From positions 1-5,860 of the forward strand of contig JAGBGW010000306.1 in the NCBI GenBank assembly GCA_017935825.1: a DNA stretch of 5,860 nt, in the 5' to 3' direction. The notes beneath the pieces were generated by a model that was given only the letters and a program-made list of their open reading frames with translations, was not told where the DNA came from and ran no database searches. Both the position numbers and the translations under genes were made by a program. Shown here in pieces: positions 1 through 5,287 of this stretch (positions within the stretch are counted from its first letter, which is position 1; the number at the start of each line of letters is the position of its first letter). The DNA comes from Clostridia bacterium (GTDB lineage: Bacteria > Bacillota > Clostridia > Christensenellales > Maliibacteriaceae).

Positions 1-513
1 ATGATGCCCGGCGTGGATGGTTTTGAATTTACGCAGAGCGTTCGGGAATTAAATGAAGAGATCCCGATTTTATTCATGACCGCACGGGACGATATTGCAT
101 CCAAGCAGAGAGGCTTCCACATTGGCGTGGATGATTACATGGTCAAGCCCATCGATTTGGACGAGCTGTTTCTGCGCATCGGTGCGCTGCTTCGCCGTGC
201 AAAAATTGCTTCCAGCAGAAAGCTGGAAATCGGCAGTTTTATCATGGATGCCGACGAGCGCACGGCCTATCTTGGTGATGAGGAAATTTTACTGACCCAT
301 CGCGAATTCAGCATTTTGTATAAACTTCTCAGCTACCCAAAGAAAGCGTTCACCCGTACCCAGCTGATGGATGAATTCTGGGACGCGGATACGGAAACTT
401 CGCCCCGTGCGGTGGATGTATACATGACCAAACTGCGCCAGAAGCTTAGTGAATGCGAAGATTTCCAAATCAAGACCGTCCACGGACTTGGTTATAAGGC
501 GGTGATCAAGTGA
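1..513 (+). CDS. OmpR/PhoB-family response regulator, 5' end cut by window edge
   Basis: This is the 170-residue C-terminal part of a DNA-binding response regulator, the cytoplasmic output half of a two-component system. The visible receiver remnant (about residues 1-66) begins with MMPGVDGFE. That motif lies just after the phospho-acceptor aspartate, which should sit two residues before the window, so the ATG at position 1 is internal and not the start. The conserved switch Thr27 (in FMTARDD) and Lys49-Pro50 (in MVKPIDLDEL) are intact. Residues about 97-169 form a Trans_reg_C winged helix: LTHREFSIL, TRTQLMDEFW, the RAVDVYMTKLRQKL recognition-helix region with Arg136 and Asp139, and the closing VHGLGYKAV hairpin. 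The stop TGA overlaps the GTG start of the kinase by 4 bases, so the two are probably translationally coupled and cognate. The family is certain; the regulated genes are unknown, with the downstream membrane genes the first candidates. Confidence 0.96.
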   Translation: MMPGVDGFEFTQSVRELNEEIPILFMTARDDIASKQRGFHIGVDDYMVKPIDLDELFLRIGALLRRAKIASSRKLEIGSFIMDADERTAYLGDEEILLTHREFSILYKLLSYPKKAFTRTQLMDEFWDADTETSPRAVDVYMTKLRQKLSECEDFQIKTVHGLGYKAVIK

Positions 514-1583
514 AGGAGACCACACTTGTACAGCGGATTTTAAAAATACTGAACCTGTACTGCACCGTATTTTTGCTGGTGGCGTTTGTCATCACCTGCT
601 GCCTGATGCTGTTTGTGTCCACCCTGCGTGATACGCTGGGTCTTGTGCTGACCGAGGCAAACATCAGCGCTGCAGCGAAAATCACCTTTTGGAATGTGGC
701 ACTGCTGAGCCTTCTTTTTACTGTCATCGATATTCTCCGCAGAAAATACACCGTGGAGCGACCCTTGCACCAGATCATCGACGCGGCAGAAAAAATCGTG
801 CAGGGTGATTTTACCGTCCGCATTAAACCGCAGAACAAATTTGCTACGGATCCTTCTTTCAACCGTATCATCGGCTGTTTCAATCAGATGGCGGAGGAAT
901 TGGGCAGCGTGGAAACCCTGCGCACGGATTTCATTGCCAATGTCTCTCACGAGATGAAGACCCCTCTTGCGGTCATTAAGAATTACAGTTCGCTGCTGCA
1001 AACGGCTGATTTGTCGGAAGAAAAGCGTATGGAATATGCCAAAGGTGTGTCCGACGGCGCACGCCGCATGGCGGATATGATGACCAACATTTTGAAGCTG
1101 AACCGCCTTGAAAACCAGCAAATCTACCCGAAAACCGAGGAATTTGATTTGGGTGAGCAGCTTTGCGAATGCCTTTTGCAGTACGAAAACGTCTGGGAAG
1201 AGGCGAATATCGACATCGAAACCGAAATCGCGGAGGATGTTCTGGTCACTGCGGATGCGGAACTGCTGAGCCACGTCTGGAACAATCTTTTATCCAACGC
1301 ATTTAAATTTACCCCTGAAGGCGGTACGGTGTCGGTCATGTTGACCGCCACGGAGCATCATGCCACCGTACAGGTGCAGGATACCGGCTGCGGCATGTCT
1401 TCCGACGTGGGCATGCATATCTTCGAAAAATTCTATCAGGGTGATACTTCCCATTCTGCACAGGGCAATGGACTGGGTCTTGCACTGGTCAAGCGCGTGG
1501 TGGACATCATGCACGGTGAGATCAGCGTACAAAGTACAGTTGGCGAAGGTTCCACCTTCACGGTACGCATTCCGCGAGGCTGA
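510..1583 (+). CDS. Sensor histidine kinase with very short extracytoplasmic loop
   Basis: A 357-residue membrane histidine kinase that would autophosphorylate and pass phosphate to the regulator just upstream. Order of parts: TM1 about 15-37, a short external loop about 38-58, TM2 about 59-76, HAMP about 79-135 (with VERPL and KIVQGDFTVRI), and a HisKA helix with phospho-acceptor His147 in FIANVSHEMKTPL. The HATPase_c domain carries the N box WNNLLSNAFKF (257-267), G1 box DTGCGM (291-296), F box IFEKFYQGD (304-312) and G2 box GNGLGLAL (319-326). All catalytic boxes are present, so it should be active. The GTG start at 510 gives a GTGA overlap with the regulator stop and has AAGGCGG at 496-502, seven bases away. 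The external loop of about 20 residues is too small for a ligand-binding domain. This suggests sensing within the membrane or through a partner protein, and the membrane protein encoded next is an obvious candidate. Confidence 0.96.
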   Translation: MKETTLVQRILKILNLYCTVFLLVAFVITCCLMLFVSTLRDTLGLVLTEANISAAAKITFWNVALLSLLFTVIDILRRKYTVERPLHQIIDAAEKIVQGDFTVRIKPQNKFATDPSFNRIIGCFNQMAEELGSVETLRTDFIANVSHEMKTPLAVIKNYSSLLQTADLSEEKRMEYAKGVSDGARRMADMMTNILKLNRLENQQIYPKTEEFDLGEQLCECLLQYENVWEEANIDIETEIAEDVLVTADAELLSHVWNNLLSNAFKFTPEGGTVSVMLTATEHHATVQVQDTGCGMSSDVGMHIFEKFYQGDTSHSAQGNGLGLALVKRVVDIMHGEISVQSTVGEGSTFTVRIPRG

Positions 1584-1584
1584 T

Positions 1585-2466
1585 ATGGACTGGAAAAAAC
1601 TGGCAGAAAAACTGCTTTTTCCGCCAACGGCGGTGCTGGCAGTACTTATGCTGCTGTCAGCGGTGGGGCTTCCCTTCACCATGATTTGGTATGGGGCAGA
1701 ATCCATCCTTTCCATCAGCTGTTACGTTGTGGCATTTTATACGCTGGTGGCGGTATGTGCAAGCATTCCGAAGCTTATCCGAAAATTCAAAACATTCAAA
1801 GAAGAAAATCGATATATGCGCATCTGGCAGGATGACCTGAAGCTGCGCATCAACGTCACGCTGTTTGGGACGCTGCTGTATAATGCCACCTATGCGGTTT
1901 TCCACTTTGTGCTGGGCGTGGTGCATGCATCCTATTGGTACGGCACGTTGGGGTGCTATTATATCTGCCTTGCCGTCATGCGGTTTTACCTTGCCCGTTA
2001 TACCATGACCCACAAGGCAGGGGAACATTTGCAGGAAGAATGGGGGAAATACCGCACCTGCGGCATCGCATTTCTTGTGATGAACTTTGCAGTATCGCTG
2101 ATGATCTTCTTTATGGTGTATTGGAACAGAACCATGCAGCATCATGAAATCACCACCATCGCCCTTGCCGCATACACATTTTCTTCCATGGCACGGGCAA
2201 TCGTAAATGTCGTAAAATTCAGGCAGTATCAAAGCCCTGTGTATTCTGCCACAAAAGCAGTATCGCTAGCGGCAGCGTGCGTATCGATGCTGACACTTGA
2301 ATCCACCATGCTCGATACATTCGGCGGGGATATGTCGATGCAAGATAGAAAACTGATGCTGGCATTAAGCGGCGCGGCGATATCCTTTGCAATCATCGCA
2401 ATGGCGATTTACATGATTGTGGTCAGCACAAGGCAAATCAAAGAATTGGAAAAAGAAGAGGAGTAA
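1585..2466 (+). CDS. Unrecognised polytopic membrane protein (about 8 TM) in the two-component operon
   Basis: A 293-residue integral membrane protein whose family I cannot name. Hydrophobic segments lie near residues 12-35, 40-62, 90-113, 118-138, 157-180, 188-211, 221-242 and 257-281, giving about eight membrane spans. A charged cytoplasmic-looking stretch lies at 63-89 (KLIRKFKTFKEENRYMRIWQ), another at 140-156, and the C-terminal tail ends IKELEKEEE. No ATP-binding motif or other signature is visible. The open frame extends upstream inside the kinase gene, but the ATG at 1585 is the credible start: it lies one base after the kinase stop, with GAGG at 1576-1579 five bases away, and begins just before the first membrane span. 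Its position between a kinase that lacks a sensory domain and a second small membrane protein suggests a role as sensing partner, transporter or regulated target of the two-component system. That role is inferred from context only. Confidence 0.88.
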   Translation: MDWKKLAEKLLFPPTAVLAVLMLLSAVGLPFTMIWYGAESILSISCYVVAFYTLVAVCASIPKLIRKFKTFKEENRYMRIWQDDLKLRINVTLFGTLLYNATYAVFHFVLGVVHASYWYGTLGCYYICLAVMRFYLARYTMTHKAGEHLQEEWGKYRTCGIAFLVMNFAVSLMIFFMVYWNRTMQHHEITTIALAAYTFSSMARAIVNVVKFRQYQSPVYSATKAVSLAAACVSMLTLESTMLDTFGGDMSMQDRKLMLALSGAAISFAIIAMAIYMIVVSTRQIKELEKEEE

Positions 2467-2469
2467 TCC

Positions 2470-2868
2470 ATGCAGAACGATCATTTTCACTATTCCTACA
2501 ACGCGGCGCAGCAACAGGAAATTCAGGCGATCCGCGATAAATACACTGCCGCGCCAAAGCAAGAGGATAAACTTGCCCAGCTTCGTCGTCTGGACGAAAG
2601 TGCCACCAACAAGGCGGCGGCCTGGTCCATTGCAGTGGGCGTCATCGGTGCACTTGTCATGGGCAGCGGCATGAGCCTTGCTATGACAGACATTGGTGCA
2701 ATGCTTGGCCTTGGGACCATCGCGGCATTTGGCGTCGGCATCGTGGCAGGGCTTTGCGGCATCGGTCTTATTTGCGCGGCGTATCCTGTCTACAACCGTG
2801 TTTTATTGCGGGAGCGCAAACGCATTGCGCCGCAGATCATCCGTCTTTCGGACGAATTGCTGCAATAA
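2470..2868 (+). CDS. Small two-TM membrane protein, last gene of the two-component operon
   Basis: A 132-residue protein of uncertain function. The polar N-terminal region (1-49) carries a probable amphipathic helix, EIQAIRDKY...EDKLAQLRRLDESAT. Two membrane helices follow at about 50-73 and 81-105, both rich in Gly/Ala/Met, with a short loop between them. The C-terminal helix is charged (RERKRIAPQIIRLSDELLQ). Both ends therefore probably face the cytoplasm. The start is well supported: GAGGAG at 2458-2463, overlapping the end of the preceding gene, six bases before the ATG, with only three bases between the two genes. I recall similar small proteins in gut Firmicutes carrying the database name 'dihydropteridine reductase'. 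Nothing here supports that enzyme: there is no nucleotide-binding fold and about a third of the length is membrane-embedded. It may be a small accessory subunit of the upstream eight-TM protein. Confidence 0.88.
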   Translation: MQNDHFHYSYNAAQQQEIQAIRDKYTAAPKQEDKLAQLRRLDESATNKAAAWSIAVGVIGALVMGSGMSLAMTDIGAMLGLGTIAAFGVGIVAGLCGIGLICAAYPVYNRVLLRERKRIAPQIIRLSDELLQ

Positions 2869-2879
2869 GTTATCAGTGC

Positions 2880-2908
2880 TTGCCAGACAAAACGGAATAT
2901 GTTATGAT
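2880..2908 (+). promoter_or_regulatory. Sigma-A promoter with extended -10 for the GtrA gene
   Basis: TTGCCA at 2880-2885, a 17-base spacer, then TATGAT at 2903-2908, with the TGT extended -10 element at 2900-2902. Transcription would start near 2914-2916, leaving a leader of about 25 bases. No terminator is seen between the upstream stop at 2868 and this promoter, so some read-through from the first operon is possible. Confidence 0.72.
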
Positions 2909-2915
2909 ACATCAT
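2904..2915. repeat. Short inverted repeat over the -10 and start site
   Basis: ATGAT-AC-ATCAT is a perfect 5-bp dyad with a 2-base centre. It covers most of the -10 hexamer and reaches the predicted transcription start of the GtrA gene. A repressor site here would block polymerase directly, but the arms are short and may be chance. Confidence 0.3.
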
Positions 2916-2938
2916 CATGAAACCGAGGTGATGGTATC

Positions 2939-3352
2939 GTGGATAAGAAAAAAGAGTTTTTCCGCACGGTGAAATTTGTGCTGTTTTCCATCAGCGCAGG
3001 CGTGATTCAGGTGCTCAGCTTCACCTTGATGGAGGAATTGCTGCACCTGCCCCACTGGCTTTCCTATCTTGTCAGCCTTATGCTGTCGGTGCTGTGGAAT
3101 TTCACGCTCAATCGAAAATTCACCTTCTGCTCTGCCAACAATGTGCCCATTGCCATGGCGAAGGTGGCACTGTTCTACCTTGTTTTTACACCGCTTTCCA
3201 CTTGGTGGACGGCAGTTTTGACAAGCGAGCCTGCTGCGTGGAATGAATATCTGGTGCTTGCCATGACGATGATCGTAAATTTTGTCACCGAGTACCTGTA
3301 CGACCGTTTCATCGTCTTTGGAAAAAGCATCGATACGGCGAAAAAGGAATGA
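2939..3352 (+). CDS. GtrA-family membrane protein
   Basis: A 137-residue GtrA-like protein (PF04138 type), the usual length for the family. Four membrane helices lie near residues 10-33, 39-58, 70-94 and 101-125. Two family hallmarks are visible: the WNFTLNRKFTF motif at 53-63, after the second helix, and the closing RFIVFG at 123-128. Family members help move lipid-linked sugars across the membrane for cell-surface glycosylation, often next to a polyprenol-phosphate glycosyltransferase. No such partner is in this window. The GTG start at 2939 is chosen because GAGGTG at 2925-2930 is eight bases upstream. The ATG at 2931 is in another frame and gives only a short peptide. With its own promoter and a strong terminator directly after the stop, the gene looks monocistronic. 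The exact substrate cannot be read from the sequence. Confidence 0.92.
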   Translation: MDKKKEFFRTVKFVLFSISAGVIQVLSFTLMEELLHLPHWLSYLVSLMLSVLWNFTLNRKFTFCSANNVPIAMAKVALFYLVFTPLSTWWTAVLTSEPAAWNEYLVLAMTMIVNFVTEYLYDRFIVFGKSIDTAKKE

Positions 3353-3382
3353 AAAAAGGCTTTCATTTGGAAAGCCTTTTTT
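3352..3382 (+). terminator. Rho-independent terminator after the GtrA gene
   Basis: GGCTTTC (3358-3364) pairs with GAAAGCC (3370-3376) around a five-base loop. The flanking A-run (3352-3357) pairs with the T-run (3377-3382), which serves as the U-tract. It begins at the last base of the stop codon. The A-rich left arm gives a T-tract in the reverse direction too, so it may work both ways. Confidence 0.88.
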
Positions 3383-3444
3383 GTTATCTTCTTTGCAGAA
3401 TGTGCAGGAAATTTGACAATTTTGGAGAATTACAAAAACAAGGA

Positions 3445-3461
3445 TAATTAAGACTTTATTA
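3445..3461. promoter_or_regulatory. Candidate operator: 17-bp imperfect dyad upstream of the -35 box
   Basis: TAATTAAG-A-CTTTATTA pairs at seven of eight positions around a central A at 3453. The centre lies about 61 bases upstream of the predicted transcription start, a spacing typical for class I activator sites. The regulator is unknown. The sequence is AT-rich, so a chance dyad is possible. Confidence 0.35.
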
Positions 3462-3478
3462 GTTCTTGGCAAAGCTGA

Positions 3479-3507
3479 TTTACAGCAAAAGCGTTTCAAA
3501 GTAAAAT
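3479..3507 (+). promoter_or_regulatory. Sigma-A promoter of the HdeD/AI-2E operon
   Basis: TTTACA at 3479-3484, a 17-base spacer and TAAAAT at 3502-3507 make a near-consensus vegetative promoter. Transcription would begin near 3514, giving an untranslated leader of about 85 bases, longer than that of the GtrA gene. Confidence 0.7.
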
Positions 3508-3520
3508 AATAACAGGACAA

Positions 3521-3563
3521 AATATTGGTGCCGTGTATGGAAGTGTTCGTCCATGGAAATATT
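3521..3563 (+). promoter_or_regulatory. Possible hairpin in the HdeD operon leader
   Basis: An outer AATATT/AATATT pairing (3521-3526 with 3558-3563) encloses an inner ATGGA/TCCAT stem (3537-3541 with 3550-3554), with an eight-base loop and an asymmetric internal loop. There is no T-run after it, so it is not a terminator. It matches no riboswitch class that I recognise. The pairing is weak. Confidence 0.25.
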
Positions 3564-3598
3564 GAAATAAGACAATTGGAAAAGGGAGGAGAATTGAA

Positions 3599-4144
3599 AT
3601 GAAAGAACTGAAAAAGAATCCCGGCAGCGTTCTGATCATGCTGCTTGAATTGGTGGTTGGTATTCTGCTTTTAATTGATCCGCAGAAGTTTACTGCCGCG
3701 ATTGTCACACTGGCAGGTGTCATCCTTGCCGTATATGGTATTGTGCTGATCATCCGCTATTTCCGCTCGGAAGCACAGGCGGCCGCAAGACATTATGCCC
3801 TTGCAAAAGGTCTGGTCTTTGCAGGCGGCGGTCTGTTCTGCATCAGCCGTGCCGCATGGTTTACCCAGGTTTTCCAGGTGCTGGCACTGCTTTACGGTCT
3901 GGCAGTTCTGCTCACCGGCGTTGTGAAAATCCAGATGGCAGTGGACATGCTCCGCCTTGGCAGCCGCCGCTGGTACTTTGGTGCACTGGGCGCACTGGTT
4001 ACGGTGGTGTTTGCACTGATCATCCTGCTCAATCCCTTTGAAACCATGCAGGTGCTGTGGAACTTCATCGGCATCGTGCTGATCATCGAAGGTGTGCTGG
4101 ATATCGTCGGCATGATCCTGATCGGCACGAAAAAAGGAGCGTAA
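3599..4144 (+). CDS. HdeD-like DUF308 membrane protein
   Basis: A 181-residue protein with six predicted membrane helices, near residues 9-27, 32-54, 67-85, 89-113, 124-144 and 149-175, the usual size and layout of the HdeD/DUF308 family (PF03729). The internal repeat typical of the family is visible: GILLLIDPQ then GVILAVYGIVLIIRYF near the N-terminus is echoed by ALIILLNPFE then GIVLIIEGVLDIVGMIL near the C-terminus. E. coli HdeD is linked to acid resistance at high cell density; the molecular function of the family is unknown, so acid or envelope stress is only a suggestion here. The start is firm: GGGAGGAG at 3584-3591, seven bases before the ATG. It is the first gene of an operon with the AI-2E-family gene six bases downstream, driven by the promoter at 3479-3507. 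Confidence 0.92.
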   Translation: MKELKKNPGSVLIMLLELVVGILLLIDPQKFTAAIVTLAGVILAVYGIVLIIRYFRSEAQAAARHYALAKGLVFAGGGLFCISRAAWFTQVFQVLALLYGLAVLLTGVVKIQMAVDMLRLGSRRWYFGALGALVTVVFALIILLNPFETMQVLWNFIGIVLIIEGVLDIVGMILIGTKKGA

Positions 4145-4150
4145 CGTCAC

Positions 4151-5260
4151 TTGAAACTGAACCTTCGAAACTGCCTGTATCTTGCAGGCAGTTTGTTTAT
4201 TGCATATTTGTTGATCCATTACTGGGAAGGCGCATTGTCCATCATCTCGACGATTTTGACTGCAGCGATGCCGCTTTTTATCGGCTTTGTGGCGGCGTAT
4301 ATCGTCAACATCCTCATGACGGGCTATGAAAAACTGTATTTCCCCAAGAGTCAGAAGAAAATTGTGGCAAAAACACGGCGCATCGTCTGCATGCTGGCAG
4401 CGTTTTTGACCGTGATCGGCGCAGTGGTGCTGATCGTTTTGCTGGTGTGGCCCAATCTTGTATCCTGCATCCAGACGTTGATCGCTCAGCTGCCGCCTTT
4501 GGTGGACCGCTTCCTTGCCATTGAATTCGTGGAAGAAAACCTGCCGCAGGAACTTTTCACCGTGCTGTCCGATTTTGACTGGAAGACGCACCTGACCAAA
4601 GCGGCAAATGTTTTGATGAACGGTGTCACCAGTGCGGCGCAGGTGGTGATGCAAACCGTGACGGGCGTGATCTCGGGTGTGATCACTGCGTTCCTGAGTC
4701 TGATTTTTACCGTGTATTTCCTTATGGGAAAAGAAAAGCTGCTTTCTCAGACAAGCAGGCTTGTGGATAGCTACGTTTCCGAAAAATGGAACAGCCGCCT
4801 GCGTTATGCAGGAGGTGTGCTCAACGATTGCTTCCATCATTACATCGTGGGGCAGTGCCTGGATGCTGTGATCCTTGGCGTGATGTGTGCGCTGGGTATG
4901 GTCATCTTCGGATTTCCCTATGCAGGTATGATCGGCGCATTGGTGGGGTTCACCGCGCTGATTCCCGTGGCAGGCGCCTATATCGGCGGTGCGGTGGGGG
5001 CCATTATGATGCTGACCCAATCGCCGCTGACAGCGATTTTGTTTGTCCTTTTCATCGTTGTTTTGCAGCAGTTGGAAGGCAATCTCATCTACCCCAAAGT
5101 GGTGGGCGATTCCGTCGGTCTTCCTGCAATCTGGGTGCTGGCGGCGGTGCTGGTCGGCGGTGGATTGTTCGGCATCTTGGGCATGCTGGTGGGTGTACCG
5201 CTGACGGCAGCGGTGTACCGCATGATCAAAGACGACGTACAAAAAAGAGAAGCCATGTAA
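4151..5260 (+). CDS. AI-2E family (UPF0118) transporter
   Basis: A 369-residue polytopic membrane protein of the AI-2E transporter family (PF01594; relatives PerM, YtvI, TqsA). Membrane segments lie near residues 8-24, 30-56 and 78-102. A large partly polar region follows (103-165), then segments near 165-192, 230-254, 255-285, 291-308 and 322-358. Family signatures are GFPYAGMIGALVGFTALIPVAGAYIGG (254-280) and LEGNLIYPKVVGDSVGLP (308-325), followed by the Gly-rich FGILGMLVGVPLTAAVYRM. Despite the family name, members differ in role: TqsA affects autoinducer-2 export, while some relatives are Na+(Li+)/H+ antiporters. The substrate here is therefore open. The TTG at 4151 is chosen because an in-frame stop lies at 4142-4144, AGGAG at 4135-4139 is 11 bases away, and the next ATG in frame would remove the first helix. 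It is co-transcribed with the HdeD-like gene, which hints at ion or pH stress. Confidence 0.94.
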   Translation: MKLNLRNCLYLAGSLFIAYLLIHYWEGALSIISTILTAAMPLFIGFVAAYIVNILMTGYEKLYFPKSQKKIVAKTRRIVCMLAAFLTVIGAVVLIVLLVWPNLVSCIQTLIAQLPPLVDRFLAIEFVEENLPQELFTVLSDFDWKTHLTKAANVLMNGVTSAAQVVMQTVTGVISGVITAFLSLIFTVYFLMGKEKLLSQTSRLVDSYVSEKWNSRLRYAGGVLNDCFHHYIVGQCLDAVILGVMCALGMVIFGFPYAGMIGALVGFTALIPVAGAYIGGAVGAIMMLTQSPLTAILFVLFIVVLQQLEGNLIYPKVVGDSVGLPAIWVLAAVLVGGGLFGILGMLVGVPLTAAVYRMIKDDVQKREAM

Positions 5261-5278
5261 CAACATGGCTTCTTTTTC
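5244..5278. terminator. Bidirectional terminator between the AI-2E and MATE genes
   Basis: GAAGCCATGT (5249-5258) pairs perfectly with ACATGGCTTC (5263-5272) around the loop AACA. The stem is extended by A-rich sequence on the left and a T-run on the right. The plus strand ends in TTTTT followed by further T-rich sequence. Read on the minus strand, the left arm supplies TCTTTTTT. The hairpin thus serves both converging genes, and it contains the last codons and part of the stop codon of the AI-2E gene. Confidence 0.88.
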
Positions 5279-5287
5279 TTTTCTTTT

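Larger units (their letters stand above)
3383..3598. other. AT-rich intergenic region upstream of the HdeD/AI-2E operon
   Basis: About 216 bases without a convincing protein gene, visibly more AT-rich than the neighbouring coding sequence. It holds, in order: an isolated TTGACA at 3413-3418 with no -10 at a workable distance, an imperfect dyad (3445-3461), a promoter (3479-3507), a leader hairpin (3521-3563), a possible 21-codon reading frame (3537-3602) and a strong ribosome binding site, GGGAGGAG (3584-3591). Confidence 0.8.

Noticed and set aside
1..6. ATGATG at the window start as the regulator's start codon
   Set aside because: These codons are the conserved MMPG motif inside the receiver domain. 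A start here would lack the phospho-acceptor aspartate and half the domain, so the gene is cut by the window edge.
540..1274. 244-codon minus-strand frame opposite the kinase
   Set aside because: It is the same codon-aligned antisense effect; it ends at a TTA codon of the kinase gene. The sense protein has every histidine kinase motif.
1360..1584. Upstream extension of the eight-TM gene's reading frame into the kinase gene
   Set aside because: It would overlap the kinase catalytic domain by 225 bases and add a residue stretch of no coherent type. The ATG at 1585 has its own GAGG and starts just before the first helix.
1657..2232. 191-codon minus-strand frame opposite the eight-TM gene
   Set aside because: It is aligned with sense codons, is His/Cys-rich and has no domain. 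The sense strand has a ribosome binding site and coherent membrane helices.
3413..3448. TTGACA at 3413 with GATAAT at 3443 as a promoter
   Set aside because: The spacer would be 24 bases, well beyond what sigma-A uses. The pair at 3479/3502 with a 17-base spacer is far better.
2915..3520. 201-codon minus-strand frame opposite GtrA
   Set aside because: It is codon-aligned antisense of GtrA and crosses the GtrA terminator; no ribosome binding site or domain supports it.
3671..5266. 531-codon open frame on the minus strand opposite the HdeD and AI-2E genes
   Set aside because: Its codons are exactly aligned with the sense codons of both genes, so it stays open simply because those genes hardly use TTA, CTA or TCA. 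The frame ends where the HdeD gene has a TTA codon (3671-3673). The product is rich in His, Gln, Asp and Cys, as expected for an antisense shadow, with no recognisable domain.
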